Assembly (NCBI GenBank): GCA_028753945.1
Contig: JAPNXP010000005.1
Span: 4,774,001-4,838,000 of the forward strand
Direction of reading: 5' to 3'
Length of the DNA: 64,000 nt
Source: Hexactinellida sp. DTS-2022
Taxonomy: Eukaryota > Porifera > Hexactinellida
Of this stretch, positions 23,201-38,200 are shown one piece after another (position 1 is the first letter of the stretch; each line of letters opens with the position of its first letter). The translations under genes and the position numbers were made by a program. The notes under the pieces are model-generated. The model worked only from the letters and a program-made list of their open reading frames with translations. It searched no databases and had not been told where the DNA came from.

Positions 23201-26200
23201 TTGGCCAGGGGACTAAGCGTTAGGTCTTGGGAAGCTGGCTCCGACATTACAGAAAATATTTCCTGGAAATCCAAAACACAATCTTATAGCAAATCTAGTG
23301 CCTACTTTGATACGCTTTGTGATCCTAATCAATAAATACCACGCGCCTCAGTAAACAATCTCAATCAATGAATTCATAACAGTGAAATACGCTCAATGGA
23401 ATTTAACCAAAATACGATGCCAATGGGCATGGGCTTCTGTGTAAAATAATAACAATTCAATGCAAGTTGTGCGTAAAATAATTATTTGTAACGTAAGCAA
23501 GCCCAAAAGTTAATTATTAGAAATAAAATGGTTTTTAATAACAAGATAACATATCACATAATTTGAGGTCACAAACAATTATCCTCCCTTTAGTGTCTAC
23601 TGTTATTCCCATGGGGTTAATGAAATCTCCGTTTGATCCAATATTCGTAATAAATTCGCCTTCATTTGAGAATACCTTTACTTGGTCTGAACAACTTTCA
23701 CTGCCTATTATATTGCCTTCTTGGTCCATACAGAAATGTAACGTGCCTTTTAGTTTGTCGCTACGTAATACTGTACGTATTAAATCTCCGTTTTTCCGAA
23801 AACACTGAATTGAGTATTCTGAGTTCGCGAATAACACGTACCACTCTGATTTGTATATTTTCGCGTCCATTATTCGCGTTCTTCCCTCCACGAAATGGTT
23901 CGTCTTGAGCTCAAGTTTCCCTACTATCTCCAGATTGCTAGCTTCCAGTGCAAACACACTTCTCTCCCTTGTAAGGAACACATACAGAAAGCCCTGTTCG
24001 TCCACGTTTAATCCGGATATCGAATGAGACAGCTTTTGGATACGAACCACTTCCCAGTCTCCGCTTTCGTTCTTCTCGAATTTCAACACCTTCCCGCTTT
24101 CAACACCACAGGTGACGAAAAACGCATTTTTATAAGTACACATGTAGAGAGGACGATTTAAGTTAGGATCTTTTACTGTGGAAAGGTACGCTCCATCTTC
24201 GTTGTATATTTGAATGACGTTTTTCTTCCTATCAGAAACAAGCAATTCATTTGAATTTAGACTCAAGATGGAATATGGCTCTTCCATTTGGTGTTCACTT
24301 TGGCCCTTTTCAACTGTTAACCATTCGGGGTAAACACGTTCTGTGTAAGGAGCTACATTCAAGTTCACTGCACATAAATGTTCAATTTTCTTTATCGCTT
24401 CGTTATTCCATTCCAGCCCTACACTCGGGGATAGTAAACAGTCATCTCTCAGTTTATTTAGCTCTTCGCTTATAGGTATTAAAGTCTGGTAAACAACTTC
24501 GTTGAGTTGGTTACAACGGTTATCTTCAACTCGATCCCAGCAGTTATCCAGACAAGTTAATTTCCTATCTCTCTCGTTAAGTGCGCTTTTCGCATCTGCA
24601 TAAATCTTATCAAGTTTATCGGTTATTATCTTCTCTTCTCGTTCGATTGTCTCTTTTAGTAAGCTATACTTCTGTTTCACTTCCTCTTTCCTAATTGAAA
24701 TCTCTCTTTCTAATCGATTCAAAGATTGCGTTTCGATCTCTCTCTTTCTAAGTTGTGACATTTTAATAATATTGTAACGATTTTTAATTATTATTCTTAC
24801 AATTTCAGCTTATTTATAGTTGTACATGTATATTGAAAGTTAATAAAAAATGTTCTAAAGTTTTTCGAAAAAGCTTGAAGATTTTTGAGACCTCATTGAA
24901 AGTATATTACCTTATAGAGAGGGTATATGGAGTAATAATAGAAATAGTAATACGTACTTGTTATTCACAAATGCATTTTACATTAATATTTAGGTCAAAT
25001 CAGTTTCAAAATAACATTGTAAGAAACATCAAAATACTAGGAACACATATCATTTCCTACTGAAAATGATTTCATTTTGAATGTCAAACTGCTTACTATT
25101 GATTTTATGGCTATTGGGACATACATTTATGCCTGCGCCAATATTCATAAATCCCTTTTTACTCTGGAAACGTATAACAACAGTTGCTACTAAGAATCAC
25201 TGACTTGTGACCAAGGTAATAATAAATATAATTGATAGCTCAGAATAAGTCATGTTTTTACCTGCATTAGGTAGCTAGACTATTGAAGCAAGGCCAGGGT
25301 AGGTTTATAAAAATATATTTCTCAACTGGGTCTAGATGTGTAGCTTAGATATCTCCTTTATAATTGTCATTTTGTGTCCCAGCTTTGTGATCCCAAGTGC
25401 CGACAAATCCTCTTTGCTCAGAAGTCCCAGATGAGATCCCTGTATGTCGTTATCGATAAACGCACTTTGGTACATTTCCATGCCGAAACTCTCTAGCCAT
25501 TCACCGACTTCATCTGTTGACCAGTCGCTTGGTTTCTTGAACCTCCGACTATGCCTCAGGTCCATACGATACAGGATCTCGTCTGGAGGCGTGTCACTAG
25601 GAGTAGAGCGCTCCTGCATAGTGTGTAGCTCTAGGCTTGAAGGCGGGGGTGGTAGATACACATCTGTATTGTAGCTGCTCGCTAGCTCAGGTGGGGGCGG
25701 CAACATTTCAGGGTCCATTCCGTCGAATCCCTCTGGCGGCGCCATGAGTATCTGAGAGGAGGGAAGGGAGGGTACAGAGGGGAAGTCGAAAGTGTGAGAT
25801 ACCTCCGGGACATCCAGGGGGGTGGGTGTAAAGTCTAGGTAGGGTTCAAAGGTTATATCCTCTTCTGTTCTCTCGGTAGGAAAGTCGCCTGGGAAGGTTG
25901 AGTAGTTCGGTTTGGGAGGCGTGGTCGGTTCTTTCGGGAGTGTTACTACTTTGAAGGCAGCTGTGAGCTTGCTAATTTCAGAATCGCTGCTAGACTTTTT
26001 CGTTGTATTTCTCGACTGTTCCCGCCAATAGGAACATTGATCCTCGTAGTCAGGACTAAGCTCTTCATTATAAATACTCGGTATTCTACCTGCGATTGTC
26101 TGTTCGTCTTCAAGCGTGTAAGTAATACGTTCATTCGTCATGAGTGGTGATGTAACGTTTGATGAATATATATTTTCACAACTCTTCGATTCCGGGGTAG

Positions 26201-29200
26201 CTAATTGTCTGCTCACAAATTCACCTGCTTCATCTGGCTTTGATGGCGCTTCTCTATGCACTTTCTTTAGCATTCGCTTCCAGTGTTTGGGGTTGTACTC
26301 GTCTAATGGGTCGTCTATTAATGGAGAGTGTCGAATGGGGGAATCGTCACTTCTCTCAGTTTTATTTTTGAGGCCAATTGTACATAGGTCATGTTGTGTG
26401 TTTGATTTTGATTTAAGTGAATTGGGCTGTTGTTTCTGAATAGGGAGGTGCATTAGGTAATCGAAATCATCCTCTTTCTGTTCTTCCCAGGGAATATCTT
26501 GGTCTGAGATACCTATAAAGTCTCTGGCAGGGCTTGTCATGCTATTCAGTAGGATATGTTGCAGTGTATTATCCGTGTCGTAAGTAGAGCTAATGTCTGT
26601 GCCCAGATCAGAAGTCTGAGACTCCTGTACCTTGTCAGACTCGGAGTTCTTAAGTGACAGGTTAGATCCGCTCTCACTCGCACTGTTACTCTCGGTTTGC
26701 AGTCGCTTCTTAAGAGCCAGTGACTTCTCTAGCACTGCTTTAGCGAATTGACTGAGCTGTTCATTAATCTCTCTTTCATTCCCCTCAGCGATATTAATAT
26801 TATCATCCAGTTCTGTATTTCTATGCTCTGCTTCTAGCTCGTATAATTGCTCTACATTGTCATTATCCCCTGTCATCTGATAGAACTCTTCTTCTGTTTG
26901 TAAGTGATCGTACTCAGTAGCCTCTCTATCGATATTGTCATACTGAGAGAAATCGAAGTCACCAGTCAATTCGCCTTCTAGCGTTTCTCCATCACTAGCC
27001 GTGTTTGAGAAATATTGACCACTGAAGTTCAAACGATCGTATGTCTCCTGTCCTTCATAAGGAGATGTGTAGAAGAGATCGTTGCGATTAAGCGTGTCAT
27101 AAGGCGGTTCGTCTTCTGGTGACATTCTCTCATAGGGAGTAAATTCTCCTTCGTCTTCAAATGTAGAATCAGCTTTATTGTTCTCAATTGAAGCTGTACT
27201 GAATCTCTGATCGAAATAATAATTTTCTCCACTGTAATCAATCTGGTTATCTTTATCAGAATATTCATAGAAGGGAGCAGTATTTTTGTTATCTGTTTCC
27301 TCTGAATTGGATATAGCAGTTTCAGGTCCTAATTGCTCGTTTGCAACAACTTCTCCCTGTGAATTGTAGAAGAACCCCGACTCTATTGTGAAATCTGACA
27401 CCTTAGAATCTGTTTTCATTTCCGCATTACTGCTGCTAGATTCGTAGCTGACCTCAATCGCTCCGCCCCCTGAATTACGTATCGCGGAATCTTCAGTTCT
27501 CACATCCGAATGCTTGTTGGTTAGAAATGTATCAGACTTAGACTGTAGTTGGTTAACAACACTATCGGGTTTCTGTCCATACATATACACCTGTTCCTCA
27601 TCAACCGAGGATACCTGGTGACGGATCTCACCTTTAATCTCTTTATTAACAGTAGCGTATTCGTGTGAATCAGTTCCAGGCGGGGTGATAGTTTCCGCAG
27701 CCCCTTGCAGTAGGAACAACGGGTTAACGTGTCCCTGTCTACGCGCGTCCTTAACAGGGCTAGATACCTGTCTGAGCTTAGTCTCGGACGTACTGGCGGC
27801 TGTTACTACTATGTTATGTACCGGGCGGGCCCTGGGTGGGACTTCTGGTTTCTTAAGCTGTGTGAAAGGAACCGTTAAGGGGACCCTCTCCACTGTAAGC
27901 GATCTGGTTACTGTCATATCCAACACTTTCTTACTGTTGCGTACCAAGTCAACAACTTCGTTGTGAGGAGTGGTGATCACATTTTGCCCGTTTATTTGCA
28001 GAATAAAGTGTCCCACCTCTAAGCCCGCTTTTTCGGCCGCGCCTGCCTTGTCCACCTGAGCTACGTACTGTAGTGATGGCACCATAGGAGAGGGGTGGTA
28101 GTTGTCTAAGTCGCAGGTAGCGCCTCTAACTGAAAAACCGAATCCTTTCGCCGAGCGCTTTACCTTAATTCTCTTCAGTTTTATACTTTCGTATAATTTA
28201 GATTTATCTTTTTTCTGTGGTGGGTTATTCTGGTTAATTAATTCAATGCAAAAGCCAGGGAACCAGCCTTGCTTGCCATTGCATGTTCCCTCTACGAAGC
28301 CTTCTTTCCCGAGGTAAAGCACTTGTATTCGGTCTCCAATAGTTAGTGTTAAATCCTCTTTCACTTGTGGTGTGTAGTTTCGCGTTGCAATGTATGCATC
28401 AGCTGTGTTATTAACCGCGCGAATTCGCACTCGATCCGCGCTTCCTTTTTTAGTGGCGCCTCTGAACATCGATCTCTTCAGAGAACCAAACTTTGAGCTT
28501 CCCAAGCTGTCACTCGTGCCTTGTCCAGGTTCGATCTGTTTCAGTTTGGCGACAGTGGGATTAGCCGCACTTTTTTTCGCGGTTTTATTCGTGACACAGA
28601 GTTGGTACAGCTGCGACATTGGCCTGGCGCGCGGATTGTAACTGGGACGGTCAGAGAACTTTACAACTTCGTTCTCGTCATGCTGCTCAATCCGTTTCGC
28701 TATATTCTTATTTCCAGATATCATAGCGACTTGACAAGCTGAGCGATTAGATTTGTTCAGAACTTCTCGATTCACGCCTCGACGTAACAGTACGATAGCC
28801 GCAGCTTCCTGTCCATGCACACAACATATGTGAAGGGGGGTATTGCCTCCTGAGTTCTGCGAATTTATATTAGCACCATACCATATCAACAGCTCCATTA
28901 TATCCACCATACCTGAGAGAGATATTTCATAGTCAAATATTTCCATGCATTAACCTACCGAACATTATGTAGTATAATGTTAATGTTAACTTACTAATCA
29001 CCTTTATGTTAAAACTTGTGCTTCTAAAATAGCTACATTTAAAATTAATTAATTAGCACACACCTTGTACATTGAACTGAAATTTATCTCTTACACTTTA
29101 CACTTGAATGAACACAAGACGTTTGATTTGTAGTTTCAGGGAAATTTATTGTAAGCTTACAGTTCAAAATTAAATTAAATCTAGTAATATTTATTGGGAA

Positions 29201-32200
29201 ATTCCCATAATCTACTCAACATTTTACTTTACACTGAAATAAAATATTTATTTATAAATTTGAAACGAAATTGTTGTTGGGAAAGTTGAAAGTAATATAT
29301 TTCTATGTCCACATCTAGTTGCATTGTCCACGTCACATACTGCTAATTATATTCAAATATACTGTTGTAGACTCTCGTTAGTACGAACACTGATAAGGCA
29401 AAAGATTGTTAAGGATACAAGGTTCAATTCCCCTACTTTTACATTGCATTTAAGTGATTAGGATATTCCGTATACAATATGAATAAATTTCAACGGTCCC
29501 TAGTGTTCGTATAACCCAGTGGTTCCCAACCTGGGGTCCACAGTTTGTATTACGGTCTATGGAAGGGGGTCCACAGAATGTGCAAGATTTTCTGTAAGGG
29601 GTCCATGACTGAAAAAGTTTGGGAAACGCTGGTATAACGAGACCAAGGATTTATCCAGGAGCGCGAGACGCTCCTTTTGGAGATGATTTTTGGAAAATTT
29701 GAAATTAGGAGCGCGAAAATTTGGAATCCTCTCATATGCCGTAACATTAATTGATGATTTAGGCATATTAAAATTGGATCAGACCAGGATTAGGAGCGCA
29801 TTTACAAATGGCTGTATAATACACTGAACGAGACATACGTATAACTAGCTTACCAGCTTTGGCAGCATGATGCAGCTCGCTCCACCCATTAAAGTCGTTG
29901 CACCCGACCACACTCCTGTCTCTGAGGAGAGTCTCGCAAATCTCCCGAGAGTTCTGCGTCTGACAGGCCCGGAATAGCGGAGTCAGGTTCTTGGCGTCCA
30001 GCGGGCTAGGCGAGGCCCCGAGCACGAGCAGCATCTTAACTGCGTCTCGCTTCGAATCCTGAACTGCTTTATGCATTGCAGTGAATCCCTCTCTGTTACG
30101 GTAGTGCGTTATGGAACCGTTCTTGACTAAAGTCGCGATGAGCTCTGTGAAGTTAGCCGGGGCCCGTGAGCTAGCTGAGAAGGTGAGGGGACTCTCTCCT
30201 GTTTCGTCCGACAGGAAATTAGGATCGAATCCGCCCGAAAGGAGTGTTTCTAACTTCCCAGCGTGTCCAGCCGTCACCAGTTCGAAACATTTCTTCTGGT
30301 TCATCTTGTTGTTTATTTTGGTAACCTGACGCATGTCTATGAGTTCCTTGTTATTCCTGCGCTTTAACATGTACTCAACAGCTGGTGGCGTTTCAGAGTA
30401 TATATCTAGAATCTCTCCAATACATCTCTCTTCAGATATGAACACACCCTCTCCAGATTCCATTGTCTGTCTCACGAAAAATCCGTAGTTAAAATAACTG
30501 TGTTCTTCACAGGAAAATCCTGCCAGGTCACGAATAGATTGGAGGATATGCCAAATAGATTCGTTGAAATACACAGGGACAATTTTGTGTTGTTTTCCGG
30601 AGAAAATGATTTTGAGGTGACCAGTCCTTTGTATCCTCTTCTTTTCAGCTTCCATCATTAATTATATTAGCTGGAATAACACAAATCATATAACGCAACA
30701 GTATCATGTAACCAAAATAACGACACAATTAAACTTCGAATAAGCCATTAGAACGGACGCGGACTTAACTATATTAAATTACAATAGAACTCGGGTAGTG
30801 CGTATACCTAGGAAGCAAGGAAAGATATGCATGTATTTCCTGAGTGTATGCTTATTTGCAGAAAAGAGATTATCAGCCCTGATACATAATTCTTATTTGT
30901 TTTAAAATTTCTGGAATATATTATTTGATTTTTTCCAATGACCTTACATAGTAACGAGTAATAGAATCTTTCTATCAAATTCAATTAATATAGCGATTAC
31001 TTGCTAACAATACCATACTGACAATCATGTATTTACAGTCGATGGTTACATCAGAAGTGGCATCTCCGTAAGAGCTTGTCTTTACTGGTTCTTTTCCAGC
31101 GATTCACCGCAGTTTATGTGTACTGAGCCAAATGCTGCTTGTACATTAGGTAGACCAGACCTAGTGTCATTACTAATAACGTAATTAGGTATATGTCCCA
31201 GTTAATTATGAATGATATTATGAGGGAGAGAGGGTTGATGTTGAATGGAAGACTAACGCTGGAAGATACCCAATCGAACTGTGACGTCACTAGTAGGTTG
31301 AACAGGGATAAATGCACTGCTATGAAGGAATCTGGTTCTAGGCTAAGGCACTCGTCATAGTTACGCTTCGCAAGCGGAAAATCCTATAAACAGTCTCGAA
31401 TAAACGCATTTATAATATATTATAATATTAGTTATTCGGGTTTACTTATATCGGCAAGAACCTTTTCAATATAAAACCCGGCTTCGCAATGGTGAATTTT
31501 TGTTGTAAAAAATGACCTTGATAATGCCTGAAATTACATTAGAAAAGGAGATGGTCGATATATAGTGGATGCCGGTTATAAGAACATCGTCGGGAACTGC
31601 ATATAATGTTCTTATAACCAGCATAAATTATATAGGGATATTATATGGCAACTGTTTTCCAGTAGAATGTTCTTATATCCGGCATGTACTGTATAAGTAA
31701 TTCCTTATAACTCATATTACCTTAGCCACACCGAGACCTCGTTCGTACATAAATCCCATATTAAACTTTGCTTGTGGATTCTGGTCCTTGGCCGCCTCTC
31801 TGTACTCATCAACAGCTCTATCGTAGTCTACAGTGCGACCTATTCCGTAGTAGCTGTAGTCCCCCAAGCGAATCTTGGAGAGAGAAGAGCCCTGGTCAGC
31901 TGATCGCGTCCAATGATGGAAAGCTCTGAAACTGGAGTCACTGAGTTGAGGGAAAATATCGTCTTGATGGTTTTCCAATAGAAACGCTGTATTACTCTGC
32001 GCTACCTGTAACAATATTAATACAGTAAATTATCCGTTTGAGCTAGTGTACCCAGGGCTTTTTAAGGCAAATTTAATTGTAAATTATATACTCGAATTTT
32101 CTACGATTAAACCTAATTAGGAAATGGTAGATTGGTTTATAGAACACTCACACTCTATTTTACACTCAAATGTACTATACTATAATTTCCACTATAATTC

Positions 32201-35200
32201 TCTAAGATTACACTATAATAAAGCCTTACGAACACTGGTGTACCTACCTCGTATCCCATCTCTGCCATGTAGCTGTACAGCAAATACGCCCGCTTATACT
32301 CCGCCTCTCTGTAAGACCTGTGCGCCACCATAAGCAGGTGGGACCAGTAGCCCCGCTCCGCCACGCCCTTGTACAGCTTAACAGCTGACTGACAGGGCTT
32401 AAGCGGGTCGATGTCACGCGCCTGATCCGCGTTAACTTTCGCGAGGTAGTAAATCGCGAGGAGGTTTCCTGCCTCGGACACTTTAATCAAATGCCTAAGG
32501 GCCAGATCAGTATTTCTTGTCACACCGTATCCATGATACAACATTATACCAAAGTAGAGAATAGCTTCGGCATTGTTTGCCTTAACTCCTGGCTCGATCA
32601 GCTGTCTGGCCCGCTGGAAATCCTGGTTTACACCCAAACCGACCAAATACAGAAACCCTAGTACAGCTCTGGCCGTGAAACTCTTCAATTCAATCGCTCT
32701 AGGAAATAAATATTAAAACAAAATCTACTAATTTAGTATACAGTAGATGCCGGATATAAGAACACCGATTATAAGAGTATTCTACTGGAAAATGATTGCC
32801 ATATACCCCTATATAATTTATGCCGGTTAAAGAAGGACATTATATGCAGTCCCGACGATGTTCTTATAACCGGCATCCACTGTATCAATCAACTTACTTT
32901 TCTAAATAGCTGATGGCTTTCTCATAGTCAGTTATTCCCTTAAGAGTGCAGTCTGCGTATATCATGCCGAGTGTAACAAGCGCAGTTTCATCTTTCTCCT
33001 CTGCGGCTATTTCAAAATACTTTATAGCAGTAAGCACATTCCTTTCTGCCCCTTTCGTTCCCTGGAGGAACAGCTGACCCAATAAGTTGGTGGAACTGGT
33101 GTCCCCCTTGTGTGCCAGCATTTGGAAGAACTCAACCAAGTCTTGGTTCATTGTGTTTCCATCCGTGGAATCGTCTCCGTTGTCGCTGAGGCGGATCTTA
33201 TACAGAGCAGGCCCTCCGGACAATCCAATCTACCAAATTAGTTGTCAGGATAGATATTCTATTCAACGTCCAATCTGAGACAATCTCAGTTGAATACTTA
33301 TTTAATGAGATAATTAAACAGCAAAATATAGTAGAGTTTTTGTAATACGAACGGAAATATCGGTTAAAGAGTGTTTCAAATCGGTTAAGGAGTGTGTCTA
33401 GCCTATACAAATGCATACATATACGAATTTCTGGATAATACGAACAAATTTCGACGGTCCCCTGGTGTTCACTCGACTGTACATACCTTAGTTTATAAAT
33501 AGAGACTTACCTGTTTGAGCATCTTCCTGCCTACACGCTGGTAGTACACTAACGCCTTAGTGCAAGAAGACACAACTCCCAATCCCTTCTGGTACCTGTA
33601 GCCTAGCGCCATCTCACTCATGACGTCACCGCCTAGTGCGCTGAATGTGTAGTAGGTTAGTGCTGTTTGTGGGTTGGGTAGTGTCTTGTTAACATCGCTC
33701 TCGTTGAAGATACTATAACCTAAGTTAGAAATTGTTATACTATAACCTAGGTTAAAGGAACTACAGTCAGGTCTGCTTATTGTGAACAATTTTCGTTTGC
33801 TTAATATGAAGGTTTTATTGTGAACAAACCCTATGCCCCAATTTAACAACTTACATAGGGTTAGTATAAAGTTCTTATTATGAAGTCTCTCTATTATGAA
33901 CACAATTTTTGGTCCCTTGAATGTTCATAATAAAAGAACTGAGTGTAACTACTGGCTGTCATACTTGGTGGTTATTTGTTGTTTACGTACCTGTTTTGTA
34001 AATAAATCCTAAAACGTTATGAGCTGAAGGTAGACCTTTATCAGATAATAAATTAGCGAATTTCAATGCAAGTGTGAAATTTCGCGAGACAATCTTATCC
34101 CCAAACAAGAGTCTGTACATAACACTTGAATAATTCGCATATTGTGTCCCATTTAGAGCCCAGTCAAACGCGTCAGAAAGTTGTGTTCTTATAGATAATT
34201 GTCCTGTTGGTATGATTCCATTTAGATACTCTATGTCATCGCTAGATAGTGTTATCCCAATATATTCCTCTGTACTTGGGTGTGGTTCTTGTGGACACAG
34301 CTCTAAGAGGTCTGTGTCTAGCCGCGAGGCACGTCTCTGAAAGTATTCAACTTGTAAACTATATATATACATACGGGTATTATATTGGGGTGTTAGTTCA
34401 AAGGCATTTAATATATAGTCGACTCCGCTTAATAGAGCCACCGGTTAATAAATTTTCCTCTTTAATCGGGTAAAAATTTCACACGATTTATAAGACGGAA
34501 TTACATTTTGGCTTAAAATATCTTCGGTTAATAGATTTAGCCCGGAATTACATTTTGGCTTAAAATATTTTCGGTTAATAGATTTCTACGCTTAATCGGG
34601 TCAAAGCAACCTGGTCCCGAGGTGACTCTATTAAGCGGAGTCAACTGTATTATCATTTTCACACCTTTTTTCCTCCTTAATTGGAATGGGATCTTGGCTA
34701 ACTTCTTTAACACGACCCATTATAAAGTTTCCATCAATCTTAAGCATTTCAAGGACTTGCTCTTCGCTTACTCCGCTATCGTAAATATCTTGGATCAGCT
34801 GTTTTATATCCTCATCATTCGATAGAACTTCACTCAAAATATCTACAATGTCACTTATACTTAGTTCATCGATTTTATCTAAAACTTTTTCTTCAAACTC
34901 TTTCGCCTGATCTCCCTTCACTTCCGAACTCGTCAGTTCCTCTTTCAGCTTTCTAGCCCTGCTAATAACCGCGTCGGTTATTCTCCTTTTGATCTGCTCG
35001 CTCTGTATATTTGTAGCTGTGATCTTCTCTGGATGCTCCTAACAGTTAATACAGTAAACTCCCTTAATAGCGAAATCGGATAGAACATAAATTAAATAAT
35101 ATTGCTCGCTTGTTATACGTAGTATATACCCAATTAATTGATTTTGCTCCGCTTATATTGAAGGAAATTAAGGGCCCCTTTGACTTAATTATAACTGGAG

Positions 35201-38200
35201 TTGATTATACTATTAAATACAGAATACTTCTAGTGAGCTACAATGTATGAAAGGAATTTCGAATTATACGTTCCTCACCTGTAAATCTCCCAATTTTTGT
35301 TCTGATACTTCAAACTCATCTGATTTATCAAACTCCTCCTTCGAAATCGGAATAGTTAGCTCATCATTTTCCTGTTGATTTTCTCTCTCTTCACTCAGAC
35401 ACAGTCCAAGCAGTATTACAGACGATGCAACCAAAACAAATACAGTTCCGAACTTCATATCTAGATACTGACTACAAGTCTTACATACGTTGAAAAAGCT
35501 AATTACAGTAAATTCCCGTTATAGAGAAGTATTCCCCAGACGGCTAAAGTAATTGATTTTACTCCGATTATATCGAAATAAATGAAAAACCCCGTTGTCT
35601 TCGTTATAACGGGAATTGACTGTATGTGTATGAAAGTTTTCAAAATTAGCTTTAAACTTCACTCTATAAAGTGACTTTAATTAGTAATCTTAATAACGCC
35701 ATTTTCCGATTTATGATACACAATAAAGACGAAAAGTAGCTTACATTAATGCAATCACTAAAACAGAAACACAAATATTAGAGAGTAAAGTAAATAACAA
35801 TAAGTAGTATTATTTTGTAGCGATTTAGTGAACACTAAAACCACAATGTTTCTTAGCTATATTTAGTACTTTAACAATAATCTAAATAATTAGGAATTTG
35901 ATAGTTCACTATCGTTACATATCAGTCTTAAGAAGCTAGTGAGTCCAGTTAAGTTACATCGAGATTCAAGGAATTTTAAGAAATCGTCCGTCTTTGTCCT
36001 ATCTTCCATGATGGAGAGAGGATGGTAGATTGCGTTTTTCGAGTTTATTGAAGGCTGTGTTTTCTCAAAGTATGAGTTTACAAACCCAACTAATGCCAAA
36101 TGGTTGCATAGTAGCAGTGAATTGTCCACTTTCTTCAAGTTAAAATGCTTAACGACTATATCTGGTACATGGAATGGATGTTTTTCTACCACCATCATGC
36201 TTGGGCTAGGAAACAGTTTGGATGAAATAGTTAGAATTATATTATTGAACTCCTCAACCATTCCCTGTAACTCGCTACCGTAGTATACTCTTGGTGATAA
36301 AACCTTAATCGATTCGAATGCTTTAAAATAGTGTGTGAGCAGCTTGAATATCAAATTGAAAATGACGGGCGAAGGATCCATGAACAGTTTGTATATTAAA
36401 TCGGGGTGTGGCAGGTAGATAAGCGCGATTTGGTGTCTTGTAGCTATTTGTGCTATCTGGTCTAGCAATAGGATAACGACTGTTTTAACTTCAACACCCG
36501 CTTCGCCGTTTAGAATTTCATAAGACTCCATGAATACAAACTGAACAAACTCGTTGAATAGGTACATGCTGTCCTCAGTGTTACAGGTCTCATTCAATAC
36601 ACCGGAGCTGTCTGCTAGCTTGTCAGGACTCGCTATTGTCTTTGTGTTCATACGACGTAACCAGTTGTTCATTAAGTGAATTAATTCATTGAAAAGCTTA
36701 AACATAAATGTTACATTTTTCTTATCTTTGTGGGATCTAATCTTTTCAGAAAGACATGCTTTTATCTGGCTAAATACTGAGATGTCAATATGCCTCATGG
36801 ATTTGAAAATAAGATCGCAAGAGGAAGAATCTCTCATGAAGGGAAGAACACTTTTCAAATATGTGCCCAGAGAGGGAAGGGACTGGTTTAGGAATTCGGC
36901 AATGCTACTGAGTGTCTGTATGAGAGCAGAGGACTGTAGTAGCATCTGGAAGGGAAGAGCTGGCACGACAGACCAATTGAGTTTGACTCTTGTATTGAAC
37001 TGATTGGAGTCAGAAGGAGTAATAGCACATATGGCTTGGTCTAGCCAGAACAGAGTGCGACTCAGACTAGTGTGGTCTCTGTTGAAAAGCATTGCAGTCA
37101 GCTGTGCGAGAAGAGGCAGGTCAAATTCCACTGTTTCCTTGTCAAATATATCATACAGTTCGTCGGATAGTTCTTCAGTGTCTTCTTGTGATAGTAGTTC
37201 AATAGGCCGACTCGCGAAAATCGCACTCCAACTAAGCGATCGTGTTGTCTTATTGGGATGGGCAATCCGCAATTTGTATATGTCCACCTGCATTTCAGGA
37301 TTGGGGCAGTTGAACCATACACAGTTGCTTTGTGTGGACAGGTTAAAGTTTAGGAAATCAGAACGTAGCCGTTTGTATAGGAATAGAAGCCCATCGAATT
37401 CATTACACATGTATAGTGAGTTGTAGTTGAGTCTTAGTATTTTCATAACGCGGTATGTTTTGGCATCTTCACCTCGAGTCATGAATGCCAAAAGGTGACA
37501 GATATACGGACACAAATTGGATGAGGACATGTAGTGCATTATAAGATCGTAATACGCATTAATACTATACTTCTTATCAATATACGGATAGACTGTAATG
37601 ATCCAAATAATGATGTCTAACATTGTGTCGAGTTCATTTTCAGATTGAACTGATAAGGAGTTAAACCATAATATGAGCGTTATAACTGAGTCAGCATGTA
37701 CCGTGTCATTGGGAATAAGGAGAGATAGTAGTCGCTCGGGCTTGTCGATTTTAAGATTAGGAAGGATATCAATTATCGCAGAGATTTGTTTTGTATCCAA
37801 ACCTATTGTTTTAGAAGCATTCTGCACTTTTTTTAGATATTTATTAACTAGCTTACAGGTTTCTAACTGTTCTATAAAATCGTTGATTTCATTTCTGAGC
37901 ATTTCTTCATCTGTCAAATATACTTGTTTCCTCTGTGATTCCATGACTAATTGCAAACTACAGTAGAACCTCGTTAGTACGAACACGGTTAATATGAATT
38001 TCCGGATAACACGAACAAACAGTTCCACAAAATCAGGTCCCTACAATGGCTATACTCCGGTTAATACGAACTCCGATAAAACGAACTCATTTTTCGGTAC
38101 CCTGGTGTTCGTGCTAACGAGGTTATACTTGAATTAGAGTAACCACTTAATTATGAACTGTTATATTATTTGTAAACTTAGATACTACTTGTATTATATT

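Noticed and set aside
22190-23335. Plus-strand open frames opposite the GIY-YIG gene
   Set aside because: Antisense shadows with low-complexity Ser/Leu content.
28913-28946. Start of a separate ankyrin/SH3/PDZ gene at MEIFDY
   Set aside because: A 3' splice site lies just downstream and joins in phase 1 to the SHANK N-terminal exon ending AAKAG.
37945-38028. N-terminal extension of CENPI ([11 protein letters not shown]...)
   Set aside because: It is a translation of the family A MITE end; the next ATG gives a sensible start.
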